Shown: positions 19,642-30,389, counted from the stretch's first letter. The stretch is DNA of 64,000 bases from Crenobacter oryzisoli (GCF_030385785.1 NZ_JAUEDK010000005.1:1-64000); one strand, 5' to 3'. Numbers and translations: made by a program. Notes: generated from the letters alone by a model not told the origin.

Positions 19642-21806
19642 GCAAGCTTTATACCTTCCACGGCGGCATCGAGCTGCCAGAAAACAAACAGCAATCAACC
19701 GGCCGCCCCATCGGCACGCCGCCGCTGCCGGCACGCCTCTGCTTGCCACTCAGCCAGAACCTCGGCAACCCGGCCAAGCCCTGCGTAGCGGTCGGCGACC
19801 GCGTATTGAAAGGCCAGCGCATCGCCGAGGCCGACGGCACGGTGTCCGCGGCGCTGCACGCGCCGACTTCGGGCACCGTCGTCGAGATCGCCCCGCGTGC
19901 CTTTGCTCACCCGTCTGGCCTGGCCGAGACCGCCATCGTCATCGAGGCCGACGGTCGCGACGAGTGGCAGCCGCGCCAGGGCTTCCCGCTGTGGCAGAGC
20001 GCCGAGCCTGCCGAAGTGCGCCGCTTCCTGCGCGACATGGGCGTGGTGGGTCTGGGCGGTTCGATGTTCCCGACCAGCCTGAAGCTCGCCAGCGAAACGC
20101 TCGACACCCTGGTGATCAACGGTGCCGAGTGCGAGCCTTACATCAGTTGCGACGATCTGCTGATGCGCGAACGAGCCGCCGACATCGTGGCCGGCATCGC
20201 CATCGTCACGCGACTGATGCAGCCCAAACAGGTATTGATCGGCATCGAGGACAACAAGTCCGAGGCAATCGCCGCGATGCGAGCCGCCTGCATGAACACC
20301 CCGTATCGCGTCGTGGCGGTGCCGACCAAGTACCCCAGCGGCAGCGCCAAGCAGCTGATTCGCGTATTGACCGGCATCGAGATACCGCACGGCATGCGTT
20401 ACACCGACATGGGCGTGCAGTGCTTCAACGTCGGCACCGTCTACAGCGTCTGCCGCGCCGTGGAGCACGGCGAGCCGGTGATCAGCCGCATCGTTACGCT
20501 AAGCGGCGCGGTGGCGCGCCCGCAGAACGTCGAGGCACTGCTCGGCACCCCGGTCACCGAACTGATGGCGTGGGCCGGACTTTCCCCGCGCAACGACGGC
20601 GTGATCTTGGGCGGGCCGATGACAGGCTTCAGGCTGTCTGATCTCTCCGTCGGCATCACCAAGTCAAGCAACTGCCTGCTCGGCAGCTCGCCCAAGCTAT
20701 TCCCGCCGCGGCCGCCGGCAATGCCATGCATACGCTGCGGCGAGTGTGCTGACGCCTGCCCGGCCAAGCTTCAGCCGATGGACCTCTTCTGGTTCGCCAA
20801 GACCAAGGATTTCGGCAAGGCACAGGAGCGCAATCTGTTCGACTGCATCGAGTGCGGTGCCTGCAGCTATGTGTGTCCGAGCCAGTTGCCGCTGGTCGAC
20901 TACTACCGTTTCGCCAAGAGCGAAATCTGGGCGGCCGAGCGCGACAAAAAGGCCTCCGACCGCGCACGCAGCCGTCACGAGTTCCGCCTGTTCCGCATCG
21001 AGCGCGAGAAGATCGAGAAAGCGCAAAGATTGGCCGAACGTTCCACCGCCGCCAAGGCGGCGCCCCAGACGGCGACTACGGCCGGCACGAACTCGCACCT
21101 GACCCCGAGCGCCGAGGACAAGTCCGCAGCAATCAAGGCGGCGATGGAGCGCGCCGCCGCATTGAAAGCCACCGGCAAGGAATCGCCGGTGATGCAAAGC
21201 GAGGAAGCGAAACAGGCGGCGATCCAGGCGGCGATGGAACGCGCAGCCGCCCGCAAGGCGGCGCGCGAGGCCGCCGGCGAGACGCCGTTGCAGCCACCAT
21301 CAGCCTCGGACGAGGCGAAGAAAGCCGCGATTCAGGCCGCGATGGAACGTGCTGCGGCACAGAGGGCGGCTCAGGCCGCTGCCAGCGTTGGCTTGCCCGA
21401 AACGCCGGCTGCGCCCATCGTGCCGAACAATGTGCTCGACGACGCGAAGAAGGCGGCGATACAGGCCGCCATGGCGCGTGCCGCAGCGAAGAAGGCCGAA
21501 CGAGAAGCCGCCGAGGTCAACCAGCGCAGTGGGGCCGCTCCCGCCACCAATGCGCTCGATGATGCGAAGAAGGCCGCGATCAAAGCCGCGATGGAGCGCG
21601 CGGCGGCAAAGAAAGCCGCCCTCGATACCGCCGATGCTGCACCACCTGCCACCGATACCTCCCCAGCCGCTCCGGCCGCCCAGCCCGCCGCCATGGACGA
21701 CGCCAAGCGCGCCGCGATCAAGGCTGCGATGGAACGCGCAGCAGCCCGCAAGGCGGCACGCGATGCCGAACAGGGTCGCGACACAGAACAGGACAAAGAC
21801 TCGTAA
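19638..21806 (+). CDS. rsxC: Rsx/Rnf complex NADH-binding subunit C with repeat tail
   Basis: The 722-residue protein has an N-terminal RnfC barrel and the flavin/NADH-binding Complex1_51K-like domain ([30 protein letters not shown]). Two 4Fe-4S clusters follow ([12 protein letters not shown] and [13 protein letters not shown], about 365-420). From about residue 490 to the end there is an Ala-rich charged tail of six imperfect repeats, each containing [16 protein letters not shown]. The tail is predicted helical, as in RsxC of gammaproteobacteria. It is the electron entry subunit on the cytoplasmic side. Start 19638 overlaps the rsxB stop. Confidence 0.95.
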   Translation: MSKLYTFHGGIELPENKQQSTGRPIGTPPLPARLCLPLSQNLGNPAKPCVAVGDRVLKGQRIAEADGTVSAALHAPTSGTVVEIAPRAFAHPSGLAETAIVIEADGRDEWQPRQGFPLWQSAEPAEVRRFLRDMGVVGLGGSMFPTSLKLASETLDTLVINGAECEPYISCDDLLMRERAADIVAGIAIVTRLMQPKQVLIGIEDNKSEAIAAMRAACMNTPYRVVAVPTKYPSGSAKQLIRVLTGIEIPHGMRYTDMGVQCFNVGTVYSVCRAVEHGEPVISRIVTLSGAVARPQNVEALLGTPVTELMAWAGLSPRNDGVILGGPMTGFRLSDLSVGITKSSNCLLGSSPKLFPPRPPAMPCIRCGECADACPAKLQPMDLFWFAKTKDFGKAQERNLFDCIECGACSYVCPSQLPLVDYYRFAKSEIWAAERDKKASDRARSRHEFRLFRIEREKIEKAQRLAERSTAAKAAPQTATTAGTNSHLTPSAEDKSAAIKAAMERAAALKATGKESPVMQSEEAKQAAIQAAMERAAARKAAREAAGETPLQPPSASDEAKKAAIQAAMERAAAQRAAQAAASVGLPETPAAPIVPNNVLDDAKKAAIQAAMARAAAKKAEREAAEVNQRSGAAPATNALDDAKKAAIKAAMERAAAKKAALDTADAAPPATDTSPAAPAAQPAAMDDAKRAAIKAAMERAAARKAARDAEQGRDTEQDKDS
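21106..21770 (+). repeat. Six degenerate in-frame repeats in rsxC
   Basis: Six copies of a unit of roughly 90-130 bases, each coding for (D/E)AKKAAI(K/Q)AAMERAAA and a variable Ala/Pro-rich linker. Repeat number is likely to vary between strains. Confidence 0.85.
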
Positions 21807-21808
21807 GC

Positions 21809-22831
21809 ATGCATTCCCCGCATATCGCTAAGCCGACCACCGTGTCGGTGATCATGTTCAAGGTACTGGCAGCACTGGTGCCGGGTCTGATCCTCTCCGT
21901 GTTCTTCAACGGCATCGGCGTGCTGGCACAGCTGGCGCTCGCCACCGCCACAGCCCTATTGGCCGAAGCAGCAATGCTGAAGCTGCGCGGCGTACCGGTC
22001 CGCTTCTTTCTACGCGACGGCAGCGCGGTGCTCACCGCCTGGCTGTTGGCGCTGACGATGCCCTCCCTGGGCGCTTGGTGGCTGATCGTGGTGGCAACCT
22101 TGTTCGCCATCGTCATTGCCAAGCAGCTGTACGGCGGTCTCGGCAACAATCCGTTCAACCCGGCGATGGCCGGTTTCGCGGCGGTCATCGTCGCCTTCCC
22201 GGCCCAGATGGCACAGTGGGCGTCGCCGGGCGTACCGCTTAACGCCCTGCAGCAGCTTGCCTACATCTTCACCCACCAGCTGCCATCGAGCGGCGCGCCC
22301 GACGCAGTCGCCCCAGCCACGTCACTCGGCCTCCTGAAAACGCGGATGCTGCTCGACGGCTACGACGTGTCGCAGTTCTTCGCCACCCCCTTGTACGGCC
22401 ACGTCGCCGGTTTCGGCGGTGTGTGGATTGCGCTCGCCTACCTCGCCGGCGGCCTGTTTCTGTGGCGGCAGCGGCTGATTCCGTGGCAGACGCCGGTCGC
22501 CATGCTCGTTGGCGCCGCCTCCGTGGCGCTGCCACTGTGGCAATACGACCCGGTGCACTTCGCCAACCCGCTGTTTCATCTCACGGCCAGCGCAACCATG
22601 CTTGCGGCGTTCTTTATCGTCACCGACCCGGTGACCGCACCGACCACGTCACGCGGCCGGTTGATCTTCGGCTTCCTGGTCGGCGTGCTCCTCTATGTGA
22701 TCCGCGTGTTCGGCGGCATGCCGGACGCGGTGGCGTTCGCGGTGCTGATCATGAATATTGCCGTTCCGTTCATCGACCACACCATCAAGCCGCCCGTGTT
22801 CGGGGCCAAGCGCAAGGGGGGCCCGGCATGA
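21809..22831 (+). CDS. rsxD: Rsx/Rnf complex subunit D
   Basis: The 340-residue membrane subunit has about nine helices. In this family an FMN is covalently attached to a Thr in a short S(G/A)AT-type motif in the second half; here LTASATMLAAFFIVTDPVTAP carries it. With RsxA, E and G it forms the membrane module. The gene starts 2 bases after rsxC and overlaps rsxG by 4 bases. Confidence 0.95.
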   Translation: MHSPHIAKPTTVSVIMFKVLAALVPGLILSVFFNGIGVLAQLALATATALLAEAAMLKLRGVPVRFFLRDGSAVLTAWLLALTMPSLGAWWLIVVATLFAIVIAKQLYGGLGNNPFNPAMAGFAAVIVAFPAQMAQWASPGVPLNALQQLAYIFTHQLPSSGAPDAVAPATSLGLLKTRMLLDGYDVSQFFATPLYGHVAGFGGVWIALAYLAGGLFLWRQRLIPWQTPVAMLVGAASVALPLWQYDPVHFANPLFHLTASATMLAAFFIVTDPVTAPTTSRGRLIFGFLVGVLLYVIRVFGGMPDAVAFAVLIMNIAVPFIDHTIKPPVFGAKRKGGPA

Positions 22832-23445
22832 ACGACGCGCTGCACCAGGCACGCAGGAGCGCCCTGACGCTGCTGGTATTCTCGGTGGTATGCACTGCTC
22901 TCCTGGCTGGCACCCATCTGCTGACTGAGCACACTATCAGGGCGAACGAGAACGCAGTCAAACAGACATTAATCTCGCAGACGCTGCCGACCGGCAGCTA
23001 CGACAATGACCCGGTCGCCAGCGCCGTCGCCCTGTCGCCTGACGATGCCGACATGCTAGGCAACGCCGGTTTGGCCAATGTCTACATCGCCAAGCGAGCC
23101 GGCATACCGGTCGCTTTCGTATTCGAGACCCAAGCGGACAACGGCTACGGCGATCGAATCCGCCTGCTCGTCGGCATCAACGCCACCGGCACGGTCAGTG
23201 GCGTTCGGGTGATCGCACACAAGGAAACGCCGGGCCTCGGTAGCTACATCGACTCGGGCAGAAGCGAGTGGCTCAGCCAATACGACGGCCGGGCCGCAGA
23301 TGCCGCCGGGAAGGTAAATAAAGACGGAGGCGACTTCGACCGCATGACAGGCACGACCCTCTCAGCACGCGCGGTCTCCGGCGCGGTCGACCGAGTGACC
23401 GCCTATTACCGCGAGCACGCAACGCGTTTCGCGGCGCTGCAGTAA
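22828..23445 (+). CDS. rsxG: Rsx/Rnf complex subunit G
   Basis: The 205-residue protein has an N-terminal anchor (about 10-31) and a periplasmic FMN-binding domain. The covalent FMN site is Thr in MTGTTLSARAV (about residue 175, S/T-G-A-T-type motif), and KETPGLGSYID is also conserved. The start ATG overlaps the rsxD stop. It carries electrons on the outer side of the membrane (family knowledge). Confidence 0.94.
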   Translation: MNDALHQARRSALTLLVFSVVCTALLAGTHLLTEHTIRANENAVKQTLISQTLPTGSYDNDPVASAVALSPDDADMLGNAGLANVYIAKRAGIPVAFVFETQADNGYGDRIRLLVGINATGTVSGVRVIAHKETPGLGSYIDSGRSEWLSQYDGRAADAAGKVNKDGGDFDRMTGTTLSARAVSGAVDRVTAYYREHATRFAALQ

Positions 23446-23453
23446 GGAATCCC

Positions 23454-24191
23454 ATGAGTCACGCACAAGGCCAAGCGGCCGCCCCCTCCCCCGCCGATGA
23501 GCACCCGTGGCGCACGATCGCCCATAACGGCCTATGGAAACAGAACCCGGGCGTGGTACAGCTCTTGGGGCTGTGCCCGGTGCTGGCGATTAGCACCACC
23601 GTGGTCAACGGTGTGTCGCTGGGGCTGGCCACCGCGCTGGTGATGGCGGTGTCCGGTGCCGCGGTCGCGGCGATCCGCCACTTCATCCCCAACGAAATCC
23701 GCAGCCCGATCTTCCTCCTGATCATCGCGGCGCTGGTCACCTGCGTCGATCTGTTGATGAACGCCTTCGTGCATCCGCTCTATCTGACGCTCGGCATCTT
23801 CATTCCGCTGATCACCACCAACTGCATCGTGCTGGCGCGCGCCGAAGCGTTCGCATCGAAGAATCCCGTGCCCAAATCGGCACTCGACGGCCTGATGATG
23901 GGTCTGGGCCTGACGCTGGTGCTCGCCATTCTCGGTGCGATGCGCGAACTCATCGGCCACGGCACGCTGTTCTCCGGCGCCGAACTGGTGTTCGGTGATG
24001 CTGGCCGGGCGATGGTGCTGCACGTGATTCCGGCCGAGGCGCACTATCAGTTCCTCTTGGCGAGCCTGCCGCCCGGCGCCTTCCTGGCGCTGGGCTTCCT
24101 GATCGCCGGCCGCAATCTGCTCGACGAACATCGCAAGCGCCGTGCCGCACGCGCATCGGCCGCTGCCACTCCTCTGACCGAAGCCCAATGA
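23454..24191 (+). CDS. rsxE: Rsx/Rnf complex subunit E
   Basis: The 245-residue, six-helix membrane protein is homologous to RsxA (NPGVVQLLGLCPVLAIST; TTNCIVLARAEAFA) and has the paired Cys expected for the shared cluster. It is the last rsx gene; its stop overlaps nth by 4 bases, the widely conserved rsxE-nth junction. Confidence 0.95.
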   Translation: MSHAQGQAAAPSPADEHPWRTIAHNGLWKQNPGVVQLLGLCPVLAISTTVVNGVSLGLATALVMAVSGAAVAAIRHFIPNEIRSPIFLLIIAALVTCVDLLMNAFVHPLYLTLGIFIPLITTNCIVLARAEAFASKNPVPKSALDGLMMGLGLTLVLAILGAMRELIGHGTLFSGAELVFGDAGRAMVLHVIPAEAHYQFLLASLPPGAFLALGFLIAGRNLLDEHRKRRAARASAAATPLTEAQ

Positions 24192-24820
24192 ACGCCGCCA
24201 AACGCCGAGCCATCTTCGAACGACTGCACGCTGCCAACCCCAACCCCACCACCGAGCTGGAGTACGACACACCGTTCCAGCTCCTGATCGCCGTGCTGCT
24301 GTCGGCGCAAGCCACCGATGTCGGCGTCAACAAGGCGACACGCCGGCTGTTCCCGGTGGCCCCCACCGCCGACAAGATGCTGGCGCTCGGTGTGGCCGGT
24401 CTCGAGGAGTACATCAAGACCATCGGGCTCTACCGCACCAAGGCCAAGAATGCGATCGAGACCTGCCGCATCCTTACCGAGCAATACGACGGTGAGGTAC
24501 CACAAACCCGCGAACAGCTCGAAGCGCTGCCCGGCGTCGGCCGCAAGACTGCCAACGTGGTGCTAAACACCGCGTTCGGCCAACCGACGATGGCGGTCGA
24601 CACGCATATCTTCCGCGTCGCCAACCGAACCCGCCTCGCTCCCGGCAAGGACGTGCGCGAAGTGGAAGACAAATTGGTAAAATTTATACCAAAAGAATAT
24701 ATGCACGATGCCCACCACTGGCTGATCCTGCATGGCCGCTACGTGTGCAAGGCGCGCAAGCCCGACTGCGAACATTGCGTAATCGCCGATCTCTGCGAAT
24801 ATCCGGCAAAGCCGGTATGA
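24188..24820 (+). CDS. nth: Endonuclease III
   Basis: The 210-residue base-excision-repair glycosylase/AP lyase removes oxidised pyrimidines. It has the helix-hairpin-helix LPGVGRKTANVVL with the catalytic Lys (about 120), the catalytic Asp in AVDTHIFRVANR (about 138), and four Cys of the 4Fe-4S cluster in the tail (CKARKPDCEHCVIADLC). It is co-transcribed with rsx, a conserved linkage of redox electron flow and an iron-sulfur repair enzyme. Confidence 0.96.
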   Translation: MNAAKRRAIFERLHAANPNPTTELEYDTPFQLLIAVLLSAQATDVGVNKATRRLFPVAPTADKMLALGVAGLEEYIKTIGLYRTKAKNAIETCRILTEQYDGEVPQTREQLEALPGVGRKTANVVLNTAFGQPTMAVDTHIFRVANRTRLAPGKDVREVEDKLVKFIPKEYMHDAHHWLILHGRYVCKARKPDCEHCVIADLCEYPAKPV

Positions 24821-24887
24821 TTCAATCAGGTTTACCCGCTTTTCCCGCGGGGTAGACGCCCAGTCATCATTAGAAAAGGAAGCGCCA

Positions 24888-26378
24888 GTGTCCAGAACGT
24901 TCCGCATATTACTGGCAGCGGTGGCCGCGACGGCCGTGTTGTCAGGCTGTGACAAAATCCAGCATTTCTTCAAGGGCGAAAAACCGATTTCCACCGTTGC
25001 CGTTCCGGCACAAGAAAACGGGCAGATTGCGATGCTGCTGCCCGACTTCACCCAGCTGGTCGAACGCGAGGGCCCGGCTGTCGTGAACATTCAGGCTGTG
25101 CGCGAGGCGCAGCCGGCCGCATCGGCCGGCCCGAATGCACTGCCATTCCCGATTCCGGAAGATGACCCGTTCTACGAATTCTTCAAACGCTTCATGCCGA
25201 ACTCGCCGCAGCAACAGGAGCCACAGGACAGCGAAACCGTCTCGTTCGGCTCGGGCTTCATCATCAGCGACGACGGCTACATTCTGACCAACTCGCACGT
25301 GGTCAATGGCGGCTCGCAGATCAAGGTCATGCTGACCGACAAGCGCGAGTTCAAAGCCAAACTACTCGGCCTCGACAAGCGCGCCGACATCGCCGTGCTG
25401 AAAATCCAGGCCAGCAACCTGCCCACCGTAAAGATCGGCGATCCGGCCGCACTGAAGGTCGGCGAATGGGTCGCTGCGATTGGCGCACCTTTCGGCTTCG
25501 AAAACTCGGTGACCGCCGGCATCGTCTCGGCCAAGGGCCGCAGCCTGCCGGACGAGAATTACGTGCCGTTTATCCAGACCGATGTGCCAATCAACCCGGG
25601 TAACTCGGGCGGTCCGCTTTTCAACCTGAAGGGCCAGGTTGTCGGCATCAACTCGCAGATCTACAGCCGTTCCGGCGGCTTCATGGGCATCTCGTTCGCG
25701 ATTCCGATCGATATCGCCATCAACGTGGCCGAGCAGATCAAGGCCAAGGGTAAGGTCAGCCGAGGCCAGCTGGGCGTGAACATTCAGGAAGTCAGCCAGG
25801 AACTGGCGCAGTCGTTCGGCCTCGACCGGCCGCGCGGTGCGCTGGTGGTACGCGTCGAGCCGAGCGGACCGGCCGCCAGAGCCGGCCTGCAGGTCGGCGA
25901 CATCGTGCTGTCGGTGAACGGCAAACCCGTCGAGAGCTCGAAGGACCTGCCGATGGTGATCGGCTCGCTGCAACCGAATACCCGGGTCAAGCTGGGCATC
26001 TGGCGCAAGGGCACTGAAAAGTCGGTCGATGTGGTTCTGGGTGAGCTGCTCGCCGAGCAGACCGAAACACCGAGCCCGCCGAAACAGCAGCCGCAACCGG
26101 AGAGCTACCAGATCGGCAAGCTCGGTCTGACGTTGTCCGAACTGACCCCGAGCCAGCGCAGCGATCTCGGCGTGAAAGGGGGCCTGTTGATTCAGAAGGC
26201 ACAGGGCCCGGCTGCCCGTGCCGGACTGCAGCACGGCGATGTAATCATCGGCCTGAACCAGAGCGAAATCACCACGATCAAGTCGCTCGAAAAGGCATTG
26301 GCCTCAAGCGACAACAATATCGCGCTTTTGGTGCGGCGCCAGGACAGCACGCTGTTCGTGCCGCTACGGCTCGACTGA
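24888..26378 (+). CDS. Do-like (DegP/MucD) periplasmic serine protease
   Basis: The 496-residue HtrA family protein has a lipoprotein-like start (lipobox VLSGC, Cys21), a trypsin-like domain with His137 (TNSHVV), Asp167 (RADIAVLK) and Ser240 (GNSGGPLF), and two PDZ domains (about 290-385 and 405-490). It degrades or refolds damaged envelope proteins. Translation starts at GTG, with AAAAGGAAG 6-8 bases upstream; there is no competing ATG nearby. The predicted lipid anchor is unusual for DegP, which is normally soluble; MucD-like proteins of betaproteobacteria vary here. Confidence 0.92.
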   Translation: MSRTFRILLAAVAATAVLSGCDKIQHFFKGEKPISTVAVPAQENGQIAMLLPDFTQLVEREGPAVVNIQAVREAQPAASAGPNALPFPIPEDDPFYEFFKRFMPNSPQQQEPQDSETVSFGSGFIISDDGYILTNSHVVNGGSQIKVMLTDKREFKAKLLGLDKRADIAVLKIQASNLPTVKIGDPAALKVGEWVAAIGAPFGFENSVTAGIVSAKGRSLPDENYVPFIQTDVPINPGNSGGPLFNLKGQVVGINSQIYSRSGGFMGISFAIPIDIAINVAEQIKAKGKVSRGQLGVNIQEVSQELAQSFGLDRPRGALVVRVEPSGPAARAGLQVGDIVLSVNGKPVESSKDLPMVIGSLQPNTRVKLGIWRKGTEKSVDVVLGELLAEQTETPSPPKQQPQPESYQIGKLGLTLSELTPSQRSDLGVKGGLLIQKAQGPAARAGLQHGDVIIGLNQSEITTIKSLEKALASSDNNIALLVRRQDSTLFVPLRLD

Positions 26379-26394
26379 TCCTCCGCAATAATAC

Positions 26395-26419
26395 AAGCCG
26401 CCGACCGGGCGGCTTTTTT
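26395..26419 (+). terminator. Rho-independent terminator after the Do-like protease gene
   Basis: The 8-bp stem AAGCCGCC/GGCGGCTT with a 5-base loop is followed by a T run. Confidence 0.9.
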
Positions 26420-26542
26420 CATGTCCTTGCAAAATGGACCATCCTGCCAACACAATCAGAACAGTATCCGATAACGATAACCACACCCGGCATAGTGTTG
26501 CGTCCAGCCGGCCATGCTGTGAACTGCCCCAAGGAGAAGACA

Positions 26543-27019
26543 ATGCATTTCCTGACTACCGATCTGTGCGACGACAACGATGATGTCAGAGTGCTCGAGC
26601 CACTGTTTCGTGACTTTGGCGATGCCAGGCGCTTCGCCGGGCGTATCGTCACGCTGAAACTGTTCGAGGACAACTCGCTGGTGCGCGAGACGCTGACTGA
26701 AACCGGCAACGGCCGCGTGCTAGTGGTCGATGGAGGCGGCTCGACCCGCTGTGCGCTAATGGGGGACCAGATCGGCGAACTGGCTGTCGCCAACAGCTGG
26801 GCAGGCGTGGTGATCTACGGCTGCGTACGTGACACGGTCGTGCTGAGCAGCCTGCCGCTGGGCGTAAAGGCACTGGCCGTCCATCCGAAGAAGTCGCTCA
26901 AGCGCGGAGAAGGGCAGCGTGACATCCCGGTCAGCTTCGCCGGTGTTACCTTCCATCCGGGCGAATGGCTGTACGCCGACGAGGACGGCATTATCGTCTC
27001 CTCACGCGCATTGCTGTAA
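26543..27019 (+). CDS. RraA family protein (RNase E activity regulator / HMG aldolase-like)
   Basis: The 158-residue protein has the RraA fold: TTDLCDDN start, [27 protein letters not shown] and YGCVRD. Proteins of this length and pattern are annotated as RraA, an inhibitor of RNase E; several lack that activity and are divalent-metal-dependent 4-hydroxy-4-methyl-2-oxoglutarate aldolases, for which the G-D-x20-R-D pattern seen here is diagnostic. I cannot separate the two. The start has AAGGAGAA 6 bases upstream; upstream in-frame codons are excluded. Confidence 0.85.
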   Translation: MHFLTTDLCDDNDDVRVLEPLFRDFGDARRFAGRIVTLKLFEDNSLVRETLTETGNGRVLVVDGGGSTRCALMGDQIGELAVANSWAGVVIYGCVRDTVVLSSLPLGVKALAVHPKKSLKRGEGQRDIPVSFAGVTFHPGEWLYADEDGIIVSSRALL

Positions 27020-27426
27020 CCCTTCTCTATCCCTCACGCTCCCCGGCCGGTTGAAGCACCGCATCCGGCCGGGGCAGTAGAAGACGGGCCCATAACTGGC
27101 TTGAGGCCAAGCCTCAACTCTGCCGCCACCGTCCATCGATGAGCTGTCGGGTACGCGAGCCTCCCCAGCCTCCCGCCTTCGCAGCCAATTTACCACTCAC
27201 CTCTCTGCCGCTGGCCAAACAGCTCTCCGGGCGGATCAACATCAGCATATCGGCCGCCTGACCAGGCGGGCCCTGCGGAACTACCTGATGATCTCAGCCT
27301 GGCAAAACACAGCCAACCTTGTCGCGTTCGCTGACAAAGAGTGGTGGCAAACGGTGGCGGTCAGGGTGGCGCAACACACGACCGGATGCGCGGTCCCGCA
27401 TGCCGAGCTGTTCGGCTGGCTCACCC
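27020..27426. other. Gene-free gap after rraA-like gene
   Basis: No convincing gene, RNA or terminator was found. The words CCTCAACTCTGCCGCC near 27113 and CCTCAACTCTGCCGCC near 27423 recur about 310 bases apart, the second copy at the 3' end of the GFA-domain gene. This suggests a short duplication of that gene's end. Confidence 0.4.
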
Positions 27427-27852
27427 TCAACTCTGCCGCCGCTTCGCCTCATCCGGTAGCCACCCAGGATAGTGCGGCAGCGTATCGAGCACCTCGACCC
27501 AGTCAATGTGCTCATTCCACCAACAATGCGTGGTCGGTGTCAGCCGGCCCGGCTCGTCGAGGCTCGCGGCGGTCAGGTCGATCTCACCCGGCCATTGCAC
27601 ATGCTGGTAACTGAGCGTAGTACCGCAGTGCGGGCAGAAACCGCGCTCGACGCCGGGCGAACTCGCGTAGCGAGCCGGCGCCTCGGCAGTCCAGGTCAAC
27701 TGTTCGAGCGCCACGGTAAACCAGCTGACAAACGCCGCGCCACTTGCCTTGCGGCAGCTGCTGCAATGGCAATGGGTGACGGTGTGCGGCGGCTCACCGC
27801 TCAGTCGGTAACGGACCCGGCCACACAGGCAGCTGCCCTTCATTGTCGTCAT
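27427..27852 (-). CDS. GFA-domain (glutathione-dependent formaldehyde-activating-like) protein
   Basis: The 141-residue zinc-binding protein has the GFA/CENP-V pattern: CLCGRVRY, then HCHCSSCRKASG and CPHCGTTLSY. Cysteines at about 8, 10, 29, 31, 34 and 78-81 bind zinc. The family was named for a proposed S-hydroxymethyl-glutathione synthase; most members have unknown roles. Start at MTTMKG (27852); the in-frame extension upstream lacks family similarity. It stands alone. Confidence 0.88.
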   Translation of the reverse strand: MTTMKGSCLCGRVRYRLSGEPPHTVTHCHCSSCRKASGAAFVSWFTVALEQLTWTAEAPARYASSPGVERGFCPHCGTTLSYQHVQWPGEIDLTAASLDEPGRLTPTTHCWWNEHIDWVEVLDTLPHYPGWLPDEAKRRQS

Positions 27853-28193
27853 GGCCACTCCTCCCCTTATGTATTTCGAGTCACTGGCCACGCTCCCGGC
27901 CCGGCGCGCCGGCGCAGACAGTACAAGTAATACGGCAAGAAAGCGCAATACAGCAGCAGGATTTATGTCAGCGACGGTTAGAACCTGTTCAAAGTCTTTT
28001 TATGGCAGTTCCTCCGGGGCCGACCCCTGTCGGCACATCACGTTGTCGTTCGTCCCTCGCAGTGAACAGAACTCTCTCCTCGCGCTGCATTCGGCACAGC
28101 CGTAATAAAGACTTGAACGGACTCTTAATGCCGTTTTAACTCAGTATCGGCCCCACCTACCGTTTCGGCCATGCATCCAGTGGGCCGACCAAC
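27853..28193. other. Intergenic region with MITE-like element
   Basis: No gene is seen. Bases 27984-28120 form an element bounded by inverted ends (separate entry). The rest shows nothing recognisable before the panD terminator. Confidence 0.4.
27984..28120. mobile_element. 137-bp MITE-like element with inverted ends
   Basis: The left end CCTGTTCAAAGTCTTTTTAT (27984) pairs with the complement of the right end, CCGTTCAAGTCTTTATTACG (ending 28120), with a few mismatches. The ends share the TGTTCA-N-A-TCT core with the element at 12895-12964. No coding capacity; a non-autonomous transposon-like origin is inferred. Confidence 0.4.
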
Positions 28194-28226
28194 AAAAAAA
28201 GGCGACGGAATTCCGTCGCCTTTTTG
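28194..28226 (-). terminator. Terminator of the pcnB-panD operon
   Basis: A perfect palindrome AAAGGCGACGGAA/TTCCGTCGCCTTT is flanked by A and T runs. It lies about 100 bases downstream of the panD stop codon. Confidence 0.9.
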
Positions 28227-28323
28227 TCGCGCCATTGCCCACACAGATCGCATGGCCGGCAGGCTTGCTCGCCCTACCCGCCCTGCCCGCCCTTGTCAGC
28301 GGCTCGCGGAGGGCCAGCCCAGA

Positions 28324-28707
28324 TCAGCCCATTTGCACTGGCGTGCCGCCGTGCTTCACCTCGGTGATCTGGTTCTTCTCGTCGACAAAGACCAGCGCCG
28401 GCTTGTGATCGGCGATCTCCGACTCCTCGAAGTGGGCGAAAGTGGCGATGATCAGCAGATCGCCCGGCGCGGCGCGGCGCGCGGCCGAGCCGTTCACCGA
28501 AATCGTGCCCGATCCGCGCTCGGCACGAATCGCATAGGTGGCGAAGCGCTCACCGTTGGTCACGTTCCAGATCTGGATCTCTTCGTATTCGCGTATATCG
28601 GCGGCCTCGAGCAGGTTCTCGTCGATCGCACACGAACCGATGTAATGCAGCTCCGAATGGGTGGTGGTCACACGGTGGAGCTTGGCTTTCAGCATACTGC
28701 GCTGCAT
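28324..28707 (-). CDS. panD: Aspartate 1-decarboxylase
   Basis: The 127-residue pyruvoyl enzyme makes beta-alanine from L-aspartate for pantothenate synthesis. The self-cleavage site Gly24-Ser25 lies in YIGSCAID; the new N-terminal pyruvoyl comes from Ser25. NGSAARRA (about 56-63) is also conserved. It is the last gene of panB-panC-panD, 38 bases after panC. Confidence 0.96.
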   Translation of the reverse strand: MQRSMLKAKLHRVTTTHSELHYIGSCAIDENLLEAADIREYEEIQIWNVTNGERFATYAIRAERGSGTISVNGSAARRAAPGDLLIIATFAHFEESEIADHKPALVFVDEKNQITEVKHGGTPVQMG

Positions 28708-28745
28708 GGTGTCTTCCTAAAAGTTCCTGTCCCGGGAGAGCGAGC

Positions 28746-29579
28746 TCAGCGGGTCACTTCGATATTGTCGATCAGACGCGGCTTGCCCAGGCGTGCCGCG
28801 GCCAGCACCACCAGGCGGTGCGCACCGGCATGGCCGATCTCCAGCGTGTCGGCATCGCGCACCTCGACATAGTCGACCTGCCAGCCATTGGCGGCGAGGT
28901 CGTCGATGGCGGACTTTTCCAGCGAGGCGTAATCGTTCTCACCGGCCTCGAGCGCATCGGCGATGCGGCGCAGATTGCGGTAGAGACGCGGCGCCTCGGC
29001 ACGCTCTGCTTCAGTCAGGTAGCCGTTGCGCGAGGACAGCGCCAGGCCATCATCGGCGCGGCCAGTGTCGACCGGCACGATCTCGATCGGCATGTTCAGG
29101 TCGTCGACCATCGCACGGATGATGTGCAGCTGCTGGTAGTCCTTCTTGCCGAAGCAGGCCACGTCCGGCTGCACGATGTTGAACAGTTTGCTGACCACGG
29201 TGGCAACGCCCCGGAAATGACCGGGGCGGAACGCGCCGCACAGCTCGTTCTGAACATGCGGCGGCTCGACGTTGAAGTCCTGCTTCACGCGCGGGTAGAG
29301 CTCGCGCTCGTCCGGGAAGAACAGCGCGTCCACCCCGGCCTCGCGCAGCTTCTCTGCATCGGCGTCATAGGTACGCGGATAGGCGTCGAAATCCTCACCC
29401 TGGCCAAACTGCAGCCGGTTGACGAAGATGCTCACCACCACCTTGTCGGCGCGCTGCTTGGCCTCACGCACCAGCGCCAGGTGGCCGGCGTGCAGGTTGC
29501 CCATCGTCGGTACGAAGGCGATCTTGCCGGCAGTCTTGCGCCAGGCGCGCATGTCGGCGATCGAACGAATCACTTGCAT
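28746..29579 (-). CDS. panC: Pantothenate synthetase
   Basis: The 277-residue ligase joins pantoate and beta-alanine with ATP. Motifs: [15 protein letters not shown] (HIGH-like ATP site, about 25-40), [28 protein letters not shown] and SSRNGYL (KMSKS-like). It lies 18 bases after panB in the same operon. The product feeds coenzyme A synthesis. Confidence 0.96.
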   Translation of the reverse strand: MQVIRSIADMRAWRKTAGKIAFVPTMGNLHAGHLALVREAKQRADKVVVSIFVNRLQFGQGEDFDAYPRTYDADAEKLREAGVDALFFPDERELYPRVKQDFNVEPPHVQNELCGAFRPGHFRGVATVVSKLFNIVQPDVACFGKKDYQQLHIIRAMVDDLNMPIEIVPVDTGRADDGLALSSRNGYLTEAERAEAPRLYRNLRRIADALEAGENDYASLEKSAIDDLAANGWQVDYVEVRDADTLEIGHAGAHRLVVLAAARLGKPRLIDNIEVTR

Positions 29580-29597
29580 TGTCTTTTCCCGTCCAGC

Positions 29598-30389
29598 TCA
29601 GAAGGTATGTTCGGCGGCCGGGAAGGTCTGCGCCTTCACCTCGCGCACATAGGCGCCCACGGCCCCCTGAATGCTACCCGCCTCGACCATGAAATTCTTG
29701 ACGAAACGCGCCTTCTTGCCCGGGTACACGCCGAGCATGTCGTGCAGCACCAGCACCTGGCCGTCGCAGTCCGCGCCGGCGCCGATGCCGATGGTGCCGG
29801 CGGCGATTTCGTCGGTGACGCGGCGAGCCAGCTCAGCCGGCACGCACTCGAGCACCACCAGCGCGGCGCCGGCATCGGACAGCGCCTTGGCGTCGACCAG
29901 CAGCTGCTCGGCGGCGGCATCGGTCTTGCCCTGTACCTTGTAGCCGCCCAGCGTGTTCACCGACTGTGGCGTCAGGCCGATGTGACCACAGACAGGGATG
30001 CCGCGCTCCACCAGGAAGCGCACCGTGTCAGCCATGAAGGCTCCGCCTTCCAGCTTGACCATATGGGCGCCGGCCTGCATCAGCGCCACCGACGCGGCGA
30101 ACGCCTGCTCTCGGCTTTGTTGGTAGCTGCCGAACGACAGGTCGGCGACGATCAGCGCCGTCTTGCTGCCGCGCGCCACACAGGCGGTGTGGTAGACCAT
30201 CTCATCCAGGGTCACCGGCAGAGTGGAATCCCGGCCTTGCACCACCATGCCCAGCGAGTCGCCAACCAACAGCATCTCAACGCCCGCCTCTTCCAGCAGT
30301 GCGGCAAAACTCGCTTCGTAGCAGGTCAGCATGGCGATCTTGTGCCCTTCGCTGACCATCTTTTGCAGGGTGGTAACCGTAATACGCAT
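29598..30389 (-). CDS. panB: 3-methyl-2-oxobutanoate hydroxymethyltransferase
   Basis: The 263-residue TIM-barrel enzyme makes ketopantoate from alpha-ketoisovalerate and methylene-tetrahydrofolate. [23 protein letters not shown] (metal Asp in GDS), KLEGG and the catalytic Glu in VLECVP are present. Upstream folK supplies a folate precursor step, so the operon joins folate and pantothenate routes. Confidence 0.96.
   Translation of the reverse strand: MRITVTTLQKMVSEGHKIAMLTCYEASFAALLEEAGVEMLLVGDSLGMVVQGRDSTLPVTLDEMVYHTACVARGSKTALIVADLSFGSYQQSREQAFAASVALMQAGAHMVKLEGGAFMADTVRFLVERGIPVCGHIGLTPQSVNTLGGYKVQGKTDAAAEQLLVDAKALSDAGAALVVLECVPAELARRVTDEIAAGTIGIGAGADCDGQVLVLHDMLGVYPGKKARFVKNFMVEAGSIQGAVGAYVREVKAQTFPAAEHTF

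Noticed and set aside
21106-21770. CRISPR-like or other tandem DNA array
   Set aside because: The repeats are in frame within rsxC, degenerate, and encode a known type of alanine-rich tail.
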